A stretch of DNA of 64,000 nt from Thiosulfatihalobacter marinus (GCF_016019955.1 NZ_JAECRZ010000001.1:434001-498000); one strand, 5' to 3'; positions 26,145 through 35,472 are shown, counted from the first letter of the stretch. Numbers and translations: made by a program. The notes: generated by a model from the sequence alone, not told the origin.

Positions 26145-27487
26145 CGCTGCCCCCCAAACCCGCCGCAAGACCGGACAATGTATCGCTGCGCCAATATGTC
26201 AGGCTGTTTCGCAAGGATATTCTGTCGGCCCAGCCCGCGCGGCTGTATCGGGCGTGGATGGCCGAGTTCCGCACGCCATTCTTCCGGTCTTACCTGCTCA
26301 ATCAGCCAGATCTGTTGAAAACCGTGCTGAAGGACCGCCCGGATGATTTTCCGAAATCCAGCCGGATCAGCGAAGGGTTGCGGCCCCTGTTGGGAAACTC
26401 GGTGTTTCTGACCAACGGGGAGACCTGGAAACGGCAGCGCCGGATCATCGACCCGGCCTTTGAAGGCGGGCGGCTGCGCGATACGTTTGCGGCCATGTGG
26501 GCCGCGAGCGAAGCGGCGGTGCGTCGGTTGCAGGCGCATGAAGGGCGTGTGGTGGAGATCGAGGAAGAGACCAGCCACGCCGCTGCGGACGTGATTTTCC
26601 GAACCTTGTTTTCCATTCCGATCGAGCATGACATCGCGTCGCAGGTGTTTGACCAGTTCCGCGCCTATCAGCGCAGTCAGCCGATCCTGAACCTGGCCGC
26701 CTTTGTGCCGTTGCCGCGCTGGTTCCCCAGGTTTTTCCGGCGCGAGACCAAGGCAACGGCGGCGGCCATTCGCGGGTTGATCCGGCAGTTGACCGAAGAG
26801 CGGATGGCTGCGATCCGGGCCGGAACCGCGCCGGATGATCTGGCAACCAAGATCATGACCACCCGCGATCCGCAAACCGGCGACAGGTTCGATTCCGCCG
26901 AGATGGTGGACCAGGTGGCGATCTTTTTTCTGGCCGGGCACGAAACCAGCGCCTCGGCCCTGGCCTGGGCCTTGTACCTGGTGGCGGCAAACCCCGATTG
27001 GCAGGAGAAGATCGCGTCGGAAGCTGCTGATCTGCAAGAGGATTTCGGCGCTGTCAGCCGCCTGAAAATCAGTCGTGACGTGTTTCGCGAGGCGTTGCGG
27101 CTTTACCCTCCGGTGCCGATGATGGTGCGCCAGTCAACCTGCCCGGAACGGTTTCGGGACCGGGACATCGCGCCGGGCGCGCAGATGGTTCTGTCACCCT
27201 GGCACCTGCATCGCCATGAACGGCTTTGGGAAAATCCGGATGCGTTCGATCCGGCGCGCTGGGGTACGGAGAATGGCAAACAATGCGCGCGTGAGGCCTA
27301 TATGCCGTTTTCCGCCGGGCCGCGCGTGTGTACGGGCGCCGGATTTGCCATGGTCGAGGGGCCGCTGATCCTGTCGATGATCGTGAAGCATTTCCGCATC
27401 ACGCCGCAGGGGCCACCGCCCGTGCCGGTGGCCTATCTGACGGTGCGCTCGCGCGATGGGATCCGTTTGCGGCTGGAGCGGCGTTGA
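26141..27487 (+). CDS. Cytochrome P450
   Basis: A 448-residue P450 monooxygenase. The oxygen-activation motif AGHETSASAL starts at residue 265, the ExxR motif is EALR (317-320), and the haem-ligand loop is FSAGPRVCTG (390-399) with Cys397 as axial ligand. The PxRW-like motif FDPARW is at 369-374. There is no N-terminal membrane anchor, as usual for bacterial enzymes. Sequence style (ETWKRQRR, YMPFSAGPRVC) resembles the CYP4/CYP102-like fatty-acid hydroxylase group, but substrate is unknown. The redox partner is not nearby. The gene is translationally coupled to the preceding alpha/beta-hydrolase and convergent with a flavoprotein gene six bases away. Confidence 0.94.
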   Translation: MTLPPKPAARPDNVSLRQYVRLFRKDILSAQPARLYRAWMAEFRTPFFRSYLLNQPDLLKTVLKDRPDDFPKSSRISEGLRPLLGNSVFLTNGETWKRQRRIIDPAFEGGRLRDTFAAMWAASEAAVRRLQAHEGRVVEIEEETSHAAADVIFRTLFSIPIEHDIASQVFDQFRAYQRSQPILNLAAFVPLPRWFPRFFRRETKATAAAIRGLIRQLTEERMAAIRAGTAPDDLATKIMTTRDPQTGDRFDSAEMVDQVAIFFLAGHETSASALAWALYLVAANPDWQEKIASEAADLQEDFGAVSRLKISRDVFREALRLYPPVPMMVRQSTCPERFRDRDIAPGAQMVLSPWHLHRHERLWENPDAFDPARWGTENGKQCAREAYMPFSAGPRVCTGAGFAMVEGPLILSMIVKHFRITPQGPPPVPVAYLTVRSRDGIRLRLERR

Positions 27488-27492
27488 GCCGG

Positions 27493-29910
27493 TCAGCCCC
27501 GCATCCGGGCGCCGTCGGCGTCAAATAGCGGCGTTGTGATCAGCCGCGCCTTGCGCATGTCCCCAAGGATTTCGATCTCGACGTTCAGCCCGTCTTTTGC
27601 GCGTTCGGCCGGGACAAACCCCAGGGCGATGGATTTTTGCGCATGGTGGCTGTAGCCGCCCGAGGTGCAGAAACCCACGACCGCCCCATCCAGCCAGATC
27701 GGCTCATAGGCATGGACATCGGCATCCTGTGCGTCCACCTCGAAGGCGCACAGCCTGCGCGCGGGGCCATTTTCACGTTCGGCCTCGGCCGCCGCCCGGC
27801 CAATGAAATCGGTGTTCTTGGTGAAGGAAATGAACCGGTCCAGCCCGGTTTCCGCCGCCGTGTAATCGGGCGAGAATTCGCTAAGCCACGAGCCGAAGAA
27901 CTTGTCGAGCCTGAGCGACATCATGGCGCGCATTCCGAAGGGCATCATGCCAAGCGGTTCGCCGGCACCCCAGAGCGTGTTCCAGAGGCTGCGCTGGGCC
28001 ATCGGATCGCAATAGATTTCAAAACCCAGATCGCCGGTATAGGACACGCGCTGAACCAGGCAATCGACCATGCCGACGGTTACGTGGCGCAGATCCATAA
28101 AGCGCATGTCGGACATGTCGGTGCGGGTGCAGGCCTGCAAGACCTCGCGCGCCCGGGGGCCTGCGATCTGGAAGCCGTTGAGGCGGTCAGAGATGTTTTC
28201 AACGGTCACGCCGGATGCTTCGTTCTGTTCGAACCAGCGCATGTGATAGGCTTGGGAGCCGTAAGAGGCTGTCAGTTGAAACGCCTCGTCCGAAAGGCAG
28301 GACACGGTGAAATCCCCGATCAGGCGGCCTTTGGGAGACAGCATGGGCGTGAGTGACAGGCGGCCCGGTTTGGGGATGCGGCCGGCCATGATCCTGTCCA
28401 GCCAGTCGCGCGCGCCGGGGCCGGTGACGAGGTATTTGCCGAAATTATGCACTTCGTTGATGCCCACGGCCTCGCGCACGGCCCGGACCTCGCGCGCGGT
28501 GGCGTCAAAGGCGTTGGAGCGGCGGAAAGACGGGGTTTCGAAACGTGGCTCGTCGCCGGTGGCGAAATAATTGACCACTTCCAGCCCGTATTGCTGGCCC
28601 CAGACGGCTCCCATCTTGTCAAACACGTCATACATGGGGGTCTGGCGGAAGGGGCGCGCGGCGGGCAATTCCTCGTTCGGATAGGAGACCGAAAAGCGTT
28701 TCTGGTAGTTCTCGATCACCTTGGGGCGGGTATAGCCGGGGGTGATCCAGTCGCCAAAACGGGCGCAGTCCATGGCAAACGTGTCGCGTTCGCATTCGCC
28801 CTCGACCATCCATTGCGCCAGCATCAGGCCAACACCGCCGCCCTGCGAAAAGCCCGCCATCACGGCGCAGGCGGACCAGTAATTGCGCATTGCCGGCACG
28901 GGGCCAACCAGCGGATTGCCGTCCGGCGCGAAGGTGAAGGGGCCGTGGATGACGGATTTCACGCCGGCCTTTTCCAGCGCCGGGAAGCGGTTGTAGGCAA
29001 AGGCGATGCTGTCCTCGATCTTGTCGAAATCGTCGGGCAGGAGTTCATGCCCAAAATCCCAGGGCGTGCCGTCGACCGCCCATGGGCGGCAGGGTTGTTC
29101 ATAGAATCCGATGCACAGGCCGCGCCCCTCCTGGCGAAGATAGCTTTCGCCGGCCGGGTCCATCACGTGGGGATGTTCGCCGCCCGCGTCGATGATTTCG
29201 GCGATCATCGGGATTTCGTCGGTGACGATATACTGGTGTTCCATCGGGTGCAGCGGGAAATACACCCCGGCCATGGCCCCCACCTCGCGCGCCCAAAGTC
29301 CGGCGGCGTTGACCACGTGTTCGGCGTGGATGTTTCCTTTGTCGGTGATGATGTCCCATGTCCCGTCGGGGCGCTGGTTGGTTTCAAGCACCTTGGTGTG
29401 GGTCCGGATCGTCGCGCCGCCCATGCGCGCGGCCTTGGCATAGGCATGGGTGGTGCCGGAGGGGTCAAGGTGGCCGTCCAGCGGATCGTAAAGCCCGCCG
29501 ATGATGCCGTCGATATTGGTGACGGGGGCGATCTTGCGGATGTCTTCGGGGGTGACGATTTCGGTTTCCAACCCCATGAAACGATGCTTGGCGCGCTCGG
29601 CAACGAGCATGTCGAACCGGTCCTGATTGTCGGCCAATGTCACCCCGCCGACATGGTGCAATCCACAGGACATGCCGGTGATCTCTTCAAGCTCCTTGTA
29701 AAGGCGGATTGTATAGCCCTGAAGCGCGGCCATGTTGGTATCGCCGTTGAGCGTGTGAAACCCGCCCGCCGCGTGCCAGGTAGAGCCGGATGTCAGCTCG
29801 GAGCGTTCGATCAGCATCACATCGGACCAGCCAAGCCTGGTGAGGTGATAAAGCACGGAACAGCCGACAACGCCGCCGCCGATTACGGCCACTCGGGTGG
29901 TGGTTTGCAT
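27493..29910 (-). CDS. Dimethylglycine/sarcosine dehydrogenase-like flavoprotein (DAO-GcvT fusion), copy 1
   Basis: An 805-residue enzyme with an N-terminal FAD-dependent DAO domain and C-terminal GcvT-type folate-binding domains. The FAD dinucleotide motif is GGGVVG (11-16). His46 in TSGSTWHAAGG matches the position that carries covalent FAD in dimethylglycine and sarcosine dehydrogenases. The linker FAO_M and GcvT_N/GcvT_C segments fill the rest from about 425. The family oxidatively demethylates N-methyl amines and transfers the carbon to tetrahydrofolate. The exact substrate is not certain. ATG 29910 is preceded by GGAGG at good spacing; the frame upstream is unsupported. It is divergent from a paralogue of the same length across 241 bases with two palindromes. 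Confidence 0.87.
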   Translation of the reverse strand: MQTTTRVAVIGGGVVGCSVLYHLTRLGWSDVMLIERSELTSGSTWHAAGGFHTLNGDTNMAALQGYTIRLYKELEEITGMSCGLHHVGGVTLADNQDRFDMLVAERAKHRFMGLETEIVTPEDIRKIAPVTNIDGIIGGLYDPLDGHLDPSGTTHAYAKAARMGGATIRTHTKVLETNQRPDGTWDIITDKGNIHAEHVVNAAGLWAREVGAMAGVYFPLHPMEHQYIVTDEIPMIAEIIDAGGEHPHVMDPAGESYLRQEGRGLCIGFYEQPCRPWAVDGTPWDFGHELLPDDFDKIEDSIAFAYNRFPALEKAGVKSVIHGPFTFAPDGNPLVGPVPAMRNYWSACAVMAGFSQGGGVGLMLAQWMVEGECERDTFAMDCARFGDWITPGYTRPKVIENYQKRFSVSYPNEELPAARPFRQTPMYDVFDKMGAVWGQQYGLEVVNYFATGDEPRFETPSFRRSNAFDATAREVRAVREAVGINEVHNFGKYLVTGPGARDWLDRIMAGRIPKPGRLSLTPMLSPKGRLIGDFTVSCLSDEAFQLTASYGSQAYHMRWFEQNEASGVTVENISDRLNGFQIAGPRAREVLQACTRTDMSDMRFMDLRHVTVGMVDCLVQRVSYTGDLGFEIYCDPMAQRSLWNTLWGAGEPLGMMPFGMRAMMSLRLDKFFGSWLSEFSPDYTAAETGLDRFISFTKNTDFIGRAAAEAERENGPARRLCAFEVDAQDADVHAYEPIWLDGAVVGFCTSGGYSHHAQKSIALGFVPAERAKDGLNVEIEILGDMRKARLITTPLFDADGARMRG

Positions 29911-30009
29911 GAGATGCCTCCGGGGTTGGTGTGGTGCGGGCAGGGTTCCGGTTTCTGCATCCGCCAGCAAGTCCAAAAACGACATGTGGTGCCGCATGCG
30001 GGCGGGATC

Positions 30010-30053
30010 GTTTTCCTGCGTGGAAAACCGAACGAAATCCGTGTCGGATTTCG
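30010..30053. promoter_or_regulatory. Two palindromes in the divergent promoter region, candidate operators
   Basis: Palindrome 1 is GTTTTCC-TGCGT-GGAAAAC (30010-30028). Palindrome 2 is CGAAATCCG-TGT-CGGATTTCG (30033-30053), with nine perfectly paired bases on each side. They lie in the middle of the 241-base gap between two divergent dehydrogenase genes (29911-30151), where an operator for both would be expected. The regulator is not known. Confidence 0.55.
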
Positions 30054-30151
30054 GGTGGTGTTTGTGGCCGGGCGACGGAATGTGTCGCAAATGGGCAATC
30101 GGCCGGGGTGGGCGACCGCCAATCTGCGGGAAAGTTATATTGGAGGCCCAG

Positions 30152-32575
30152 ATGCGGACCCAAGCCCAGGCTGTCGTGATAGGCGGCGGCGTAATCGGAT
30201 GCTCGATCCTGTATCACCTGACCAAGCTTGGCTGGTCCGATGTCGTGCTGCTGGAGCGCAACGAGCTGACCAGTGGCAGCACATGGCACGCGGCGGCCAA
30301 TATTCACGGGCTGCACGACAGCGCCAATATCAGCCGGTTGCAGCATTACACGATGCGGCTTTATGACGAGCTGGAAGAGGAGACCGGGCAAAGCTGTGGT
30401 GTGTTCCGGCCTGGTTCCTTGTATCTGGCGCAGACTGAGAACCGTGAACATCAGTTGCGGCTGCAAGCGGCCAAGGCCCGGCTTTATGGCATGAATTTCC
30501 ACGAAATCAGCCGGGACGAGGCCGAACGGCTGCATCCGCTGGTGAATTTCGACGGCATCCGCTGCATCATGTGGGAGCCGGACGGGGGCAATGTCGATCC
30601 GTCCGGCGTGACCAATGCCTATGCCGTCGGCGCGCGCCAGCGGGGCGCGGAAATCCATCGGTTTACGCCTGTGACGGGCACCGAGCAGCAGGCCGATGGC
30701 AGTTGGATCGTGCGCACGCCCGAGGGGGAGATCCAGACAGGATGGGTGATCAATGCCGCCGGGCTGTGGGGGCGCGAGGTTGCGAAACTGGCAGGGGTAG
30801 AGGTGCCGCTGCAACCGACCGAGCATCAGTATTTCGTGACCGAAACCATTGCCCGGATCGCCGCGATGGACCGGCGTCTGCCTTCGGTCGCGGACCGGGA
30901 TGGCGAATATTACCTGCGTCAGGAGGGCAAGGGCCTGCTGATCGGGGCCTATGAAAGGGACATGCGGTTCTGGGCCGAAGAGGGCACGCCGCTGGATTTC
31001 GCGCATGACCTGTTTCCCGACGATCTGGAGCGGATCGAGGACAACATGTTGCGCGCGATAGACCGGGTACCGGTCGTCGGCGAGGCCGGGATCAAGCGGG
31101 TGATCAACGGGCCGATGATCTGGTCGCCGGACAGCAACGTGATCCTGGGTCCCGTGCCGGAGTTGAGGAACTATTTCATGTGCGGCGGCATCATTCCGGG
31201 CTTCAGCCAGTCGGCGGGGATGGGGCTGATGGTGGCGGATTGGATTGTCGAGGGCGAAATGCGCTATGACATGTTCGCGTGGGACGTGGCGCGGTTTGGC
31301 GAATGGGCGAATGACCGGCAGTTCGTCAAGGCAAAGGTGCGGGATGTCTATGCGCATCGGTTTGCCATTCATTTTCCCAACGAGGAACGGGCCGCGGGGC
31401 GGCCGCTGCGCACACGTCCGGTATACGCGCGGCAAAAGGAAATGGGCGCGGTATTTGGTCTGAACTATGGGTGGGAGCATCCGCTATGGTTCGCGGATGC
31501 GCCGGGAACGGAAGACACCAACGGGTTCACGCGCCAGAACTGGTGGGCGCCGGTGGGCGCGGAATGCCGGATGCTGCGCGATCGCGCCGGGATCATCGAC
31601 ATTTCGAACTTTGCCAAATACCGGGTCAGGGGACCGGGGGCCGAGGATTGGTTGAACGCGGTTTTTGCCAACCGGATGCCGCGCGCCGTGGGCCGGTCCT
31701 GTCTGACACCGCTGATCGGGGTGCGCGGCGGGATCGCCGGGGATGCCACCGTGACGCGGCTGGCCGAAGATGAATTCTGGATCGTGTCCTCGGGCATGGC
31801 CGAGAGATACCACAAGCGGTTCTTTGATGCGGTGCCGCTTCCGAAGGGCACTACATTCGAAAGCCTCACGGATACGGTGTGCGGGTTCAATGTGGCGGGG
31901 CCGAAATCGCGCGAGCTGTTGCAGCGTCTGACAAACGCGTCGCTGGCGACCGAGGATTTCCCCTTTATGCGCTCAAAGCGGATCGAGCTGGCCGGGGTCG
32001 AGGTGTTGGCGCTGCGGGTCAGTTTTACCGGCGATCTGGGCTGGGAGCTGCATTGCGCGGTCGGGGATCAGTTGCAGCTATACGAGGCATTGCTGGAGGC
32101 CGCGCGCGCGCTGGGTGCCGGGCCTGTGGGCGGGCGGGCGCTGATGAGCCTGCGCGTTGAAAAAGGGTATGGCAGCTGGAGCCGGGAATATTCGCCGGAA
32201 TACTGGCCCCAGGAAGTGGGGCTTGAGCGGTTGTGCAAGATGGACAAGGATTTCCTGAACAAGGACGCTGTTGCCGGGGTCTTGCAGAAACCGGCGCGGG
32301 AAAGGCTGGTGTTGCTGCATCTGGATGAGGAGGATGTCACTGCATCGAATGCGGATGCGACAGGGGGCGAGCCGATTTTCAAGGATGGCGTGGGGATCGG
32401 GCGCGTTACGTCGGGAGCCTATGGATACAGCGTTGGCATGAGCCTTGCGCTTGGCTTCGTGAAGGACGCCGAACCCGGGGACACAGTGGAGGTGATGGTG
32501 CTGGGACGCCCGCACAAGGCCCGGATCCTGCACGCGCCGCCATTTGATCCGACTGGCGCCCGCTTGCGGGCCTGA
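30152..32575 (+). CDS. Dimethylglycine/sarcosine dehydrogenase-like flavoprotein (DAO-GcvT fusion), copy 2
   Basis: An 807-residue paralogue of the divergent neighbour, with the same architecture: FAD motif GGGVIG (11-16), covalent-FAD type His46 in TSGSTWHAAAN, FAO_M region and C-terminal GcvT domains (ending HKARILHAPPFDPTGARLR). The active-site surroundings differ from copy 1 (AANIHGLHDSAN versus AGGFHTLNGDTN), so substrate preference probably differs, for example dimethylglycine against sarcosine or another N-methyl compound. ATG 30152 has TGGAGG five bases upstream. The open frame extends 255 bases further up, but that part overlaps the divergent promoter. It is convergent with the fur-like gene. 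Confidence 0.87.
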   Translation: MRTQAQAVVIGGGVIGCSILYHLTKLGWSDVVLLERNELTSGSTWHAAANIHGLHDSANISRLQHYTMRLYDELEEETGQSCGVFRPGSLYLAQTENREHQLRLQAAKARLYGMNFHEISRDEAERLHPLVNFDGIRCIMWEPDGGNVDPSGVTNAYAVGARQRGAEIHRFTPVTGTEQQADGSWIVRTPEGEIQTGWVINAAGLWGREVAKLAGVEVPLQPTEHQYFVTETIARIAAMDRRLPSVADRDGEYYLRQEGKGLLIGAYERDMRFWAEEGTPLDFAHDLFPDDLERIEDNMLRAIDRVPVVGEAGIKRVINGPMIWSPDSNVILGPVPELRNYFMCGGIIPGFSQSAGMGLMVADWIVEGEMRYDMFAWDVARFGEWANDRQFVKAKVRDVYAHRFAIHFPNEERAAGRPLRTRPVYARQKEMGAVFGLNYGWEHPLWFADAPGTEDTNGFTRQNWWAPVGAECRMLRDRAGIIDISNFAKYRVRGPGAEDWLNAVFANRMPRAVGRSCLTPLIGVRGGIAGDATVTRLAEDEFWIVSSGMAERYHKRFFDAVPLPKGTTFESLTDTVCGFNVAGPKSRELLQRLTNASLATEDFPFMRSKRIELAGVEVLALRVSFTGDLGWELHCAVGDQLQLYEALLEAARALGAGPVGGRALMSLRVEKGYGSWSREYSPEYWPQEVGLERLCKMDKDFLNKDAVAGVLQKPARERLVLLHLDEEDVTASNADATGGEPIFKDGVGIGRVTSGAYGYSVGMSLALGFVKDAEPGDTVEVMVLGRPHKARILHAPPFDPTGARLRA

Positions 32576-32582
32576 GGCGCCG

Positions 32583-32999
32583 CTATTTGCGGATCGGAAC
32601 TCCGTAAAGTTCCAGCCTGTGGCCTTTGAGGCGATAGCCAAGTTTTTCGGCGATTCTTTCCTGGAGGGCCTCGATCTCGGGGTCGACAAATTCGATAACG
32701 TCGCCGGTATGCAGATCGATCAGGTGGTCATGATGTTCGCGTTCGGCGTCTTCATATCGGGCGCGGCCATCGCCGAATTCCAGCTTGTCCAGAATGCCCG
32801 CCTCTTCGAACAGTTTGACCGTGCGATAGACAGTGGCCAGCGAAATGCCGGCATCGCGCGAAGCCGCGCGGGCAAAAAGCTCTTCCACATCGGGGTGGTC
32901 ATCGCTGTCCTGAAGCACGGCGGCAATGGTGCGGCGCTGCCCGGTCATGCGCAGCCCCTTGGCCCCGCATCGTTCAAGGATGGTGTCGGTCTTGCCCAT
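32583..32999 (-). CDS. Fur-family regulator, Fur/Mur type
   Basis: A 138-residue metal-responsive repressor. The winged helix includes LRMTGQRRTIAAVL and ISLATVYRTVKLFEEAG. The metal-site motif HHDHLIDLHTGDVIEF carries the usual histidines but lacks the paired cysteines of the structural zinc site found in classical Fur. The C-terminus LGYRLKGHRLELYGVP is typical of the alphaproteobacterial Fur/Mur group, which answers to manganese (or iron) and controls metal uptake. The HHH motif of Irr is absent. It would be a plausible regulator of the ferric-binding-protein gene 8 kb away, but this is only inference. The ATG at 32999 is the only natural start. Confidence 0.87.
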   Translation of the reverse strand: MGKTDTILERCGAKGLRMTGQRRTIAAVLQDSDDHPDVEELFARAASRDAGISLATVYRTVKLFEEAGILDKLEFGDGRARYEDAEREHHDHLIDLHTGDVIEFVDPEIEALQERIAEKLGYRLKGHRLELYGVPIRK

Positions 33000-33351
33000 T
33001 GCCGTCCTGATCTTTTCATCTGTGACACCCTTCTGTATCCAAACCGGCCCGTGCAGACCACCGGTTTTTGCCGGCTGTTTTGGGCCGTATCGCCCTTGAC
33101 AGCGCGGGCGCGAACCCTCATGTAGCCCCCGATGCCTTCTGCCGCGTGAGCAGCGGGGCCTTTGTGGCTGATGTCACGGCCCCCCAACAAGGCAACAGAT
33201 TGATCCCAAAATCACGCGTGGGGCCAGGGTTCGGATCGGCCGTTTCTGCAAAAGGCAGGCGGTTGGGATCGGGGCCGACCACCAAACGCCCGCGCGATGC
33301 GGGCATAATCAATGGCGTCGTGCAGGGGCATGGGGCCGGAAAGACGATATT
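33000..33351. other. Intergenic region between the Fur-like gene and the DEAD-box gene
   Basis: This 352-base stretch separates divergent genes, so it should contain promoters for both. I see no coding sequence with good context. A hairpin GCCCGC-GCGAT-GCGGGC lies just upstream of the helicase start, near 33290-33306, in what would be its 5' leader. No operator or riboswitch that I can name is visible. Confidence 0.4.
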
Positions 33352-34599
33352 TTGACGACATTTACTGACTTGGGCCTGCCTGCGAAAATGGTGGCCCGTC
33401 TGGAACAGAGCGGCCTGACCACACCTACTCCGATTCAGGATGGGGCGATTCCCCTTGCGCTGGAAGGGCGCGACGTGATGGGGCTGGCGCAGACCGGCAC
33501 CGGCAAGACGCTGGCCTTTGGACTGCCGCTGATCACGGCGATGCAGAACTTTGGCTGCAAGCCGGAGCGGCGCACCGTGCGCGGGCTGGTGCTGGCACCG
33601 ACGCGCGAACTGGCCAACCAGATCAACGCGACGCTGCGCGATCAGGTGCAGGGCACGCCGACAAAGGTGGGGCTTGTGGTTGGCGGCGTTGGCCTGGGGC
33701 CACAGATCAAACGGCTGGAGCGGGGCACCGATATTCTTGTGGCCACGCCGGGGCGGCTGATCGACCTGATGGAACGCGAGGCAATGACGCTGGATGCCAC
33801 CGAATTTCTGGTGCTGGACGAGGCTGACCAGATGCTGGACCTGGGCTTTATCCACGCGCTGCGCAAGATCGCGTCCTGGTTGCCCGAAAAGCGGCAGACC
33901 ATGCTGTTTTCGGCCACCATGCCCAAGCAGATGGCCGAAATCGCCGCCACCTATCTGAACGATCCGGTCAAGGTGCAGGTGTCGCCTCCGGGCAAGGCCG
34001 CCGACAAGATCACGCAAGCGGTGCATTTCATCGCCAAGGCCGAGAAGACCGCGCTGCTTATCGAGTTGCTGAACGGGCATCGCGACGAGGCGGCGATCGT
34101 TTTCGCGCGCACGAAACACGGTTCCGAACGGTTGATGAAGGCGTTGCAGAAGGCCGGATATTCGGCGGATTCGGTGCATGGCAACAAAAGCCAGGGCCAG
34201 CGCGAACGCGCGATCCGGGGATTCCGGGCCGGGGAAACCAAGGTGTTGGTGGCCACGGATGTGGCGGCACGCGGCCTGGACATTCCCGAAGTGCGCCATG
34301 TCTATAACTACGAGTTGCCCAATGTGCCCGAAAACTACATCCACCGGATCGGGCGCACCGCGCGCGCCGGCATGGATGGCGCCGCGGCGGCATTCTGTGC
34401 CCCCGACGAGGTGGGCGAGCTGCGTGCCATTCAGAAGGTGATGAAATTCACCATCCCCGTGGCCTCGGGGCGTCCCTGGGAAGGGCTGGAAGAGCGTCCC
34501 GAAGGACGTGGCGGCAATCGCAAACCCGGTGGTGGAAACGGACAGCGCCGTCGGCGCAGCGGTCCGCCGCGTGGGCGCCGCCAGAAAAAAGCGGCCTGA
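33352..34599 (+). CDS. rhlE: DEAD-box RNA helicase, RhlE type
   Basis: A 415-residue ATP-dependent RNA helicase. The Q motif region (TDLGLPAK to TPIQ) is at the N-terminus. Then come Walker A AQTGTGKT near 46, PTRELA, GG, TPGRL, DEAD-type DEADQML near 160, SAT, and in the second RecA lobe ARGLDIPEV and HRIGRTARAG. The tail after about 375 is rich in glycine and arginine (RGGNRKPGGGNGQRRRR), for RNA contact. RhlE-type helicases unwind short duplexes in ribosome assembly or mRNA decay. The start appears to be a TTG at 33352 with GGAAAG upstream. The next ATG would remove part of the Q motif, so I keep TTG. Confidence 0.9.
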   Translation: MTTFTDLGLPAKMVARLEQSGLTTPTPIQDGAIPLALEGRDVMGLAQTGTGKTLAFGLPLITAMQNFGCKPERRTVRGLVLAPTRELANQINATLRDQVQGTPTKVGLVVGGVGLGPQIKRLERGTDILVATPGRLIDLMEREAMTLDATEFLVLDEADQMLDLGFIHALRKIASWLPEKRQTMLFSATMPKQMAEIAATYLNDPVKVQVSPPGKAADKITQAVHFIAKAEKTALLIELLNGHRDEAAIVFARTKHGSERLMKALQKAGYSADSVHGNKSQGQRERAIRGFRAGETKVLVATDVAARGLDIPEVRHVYNYELPNVPENYIHRIGRTARAGMDGAAAAFCAPDEVGELRAIQKVMKFTIPVASGRPWEGLEERPEGRGGNRKPGGGNGQRRRRSGPPRGRRQKKAA

Positions 34600-34619
34600 T
34601 CCCGGCCATTCGGAACGGG

Positions 34620-35468
34620 TCAGGCGGGATAGGTCAGGCGGCCGCGCATGGTTTGCACCGCCTGGCCCGACACAGTGACCGCGGAACCGCTGGTTTCAAG
34701 CCCGATCACACTGGGGCGACCCATGTCGTCGCCCTGGTGGACTGTCAACGACAGATCGCGCCCGTCGATCCGAGCAAGCAGCGCGCCCAGCGTGGCGCAG
34801 GCGCTGCCGGTGGCCGGATCCTCGGGGATATTGTCCAGCGGCGCGAACATGCGGGCGTGGATCGTATCGCCCTCGCGAACATAGGCGAACTGGGCAAAGT
34901 CCAGCCCCGAGGGGTAGGCGGCGTTGCCTTTGCGAAAGGCCGCCACATCCGGCGCCAGGGCAGTCAGCGTCGCGCGGCTGTCCAGTTGGGTGATGGTGAA
35001 GGCAAGCCCGAGCGAAGCCATGACAGGGGCATGAGATTCGAACTGGACCCTGTCGGGAGCAATGCCCAGTGCCGCGGCCACAAGATCCGGCGCCGGGTGG
35101 CAGATTATTTCCAGCGCAGCCGTGGTTGTGAAACGCGCGGCGCCGTCTTGTGCGTGGCATCGCAGCGGGCCGATACCCAGATCCAGCACCATGTCCGGCC
35201 CATGGCCGCGTTCGGCCAGCGCAACGGCTGTACCGATCACCGGATGGCCGGCAAAGGGCACTTCCATGGTTGGGGTGAAGATGCGCACACGCGCCGTGCT
35301 GGTGGCATCCGATGGCGGATAGACAAACGTGGTTTCCGAAAAATTGAACTCGCGCGCGATGCGCTGCAAGTCCGCCTCGGGTAGATCCGAAGCCTCAGGA
35401 ATGACGGCCAATTGATTGCCACCAAACGGCTTTTCCGAAAAAACATCATAGACAACAAAATCGGTCAT
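34620..35468 (-). CDS. PhzF-family isomerase/epimerase
   Basis: A 282-residue protein of the PhzF family, which share a diaminopimelate-epimerase fold. FGGNQLAVIP near residue 15 and the catalytic glutamate in NFSETTFVYPP near 45 are seen. PFAGHPVIGTA near 72 and DPATGSACATLG near 215 are typical glycine-rich loops of the two lobes. The family includes the phenazine enzyme PhzF, but most members outside phenazine clusters have unknown substrates, and there are no phenazine genes here. The gene starts four bases after the antiporter's stop codon on the same strand, so the two are likely co-transcribed. It converges on the helicase gene. Confidence 0.9.
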   Translation of the reverse strand: MTDFVVYDVFSEKPFGGNQLAVIPEASDLPEADLQRIAREFNFSETTFVYPPSDATSTARVRIFTPTMEVPFAGHPVIGTAVALAERGHGPDMVLDLGIGPLRCHAQDGAARFTTTAALEIICHPAPDLVAAALGIAPDRVQFESHAPVMASLGLAFTITQLDSRATLTALAPDVAAFRKGNAAYPSGLDFAQFAYVREGDTIHARMFAPLDNIPEDPATGSACATLGALLARIDGRDLSLTVHQGDDMGRPSVIGLETSGSAVTVSGQAVQTMRGRLTYPA

Positions 35469-35472
35469 GGCC

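Noticed and set aside
28447-30366. 639-residue plus-strand open frame across the dimethylglycine dehydrogenase-like gene
   Set aside because: It is the shadow of the real minus-strand gene: low-complexity, His/Gly-rich, no domains, and no ribosome-binding site. Long antisense frames are expected at this GC content.
33000-33351. Small RNA or tRNA between the Fur-like and DEAD-box genes
   Set aside because: No acceptor-stem and T-loop pattern, and no terminator with a T-run at a suitable place, only one hairpin near the helicase start.
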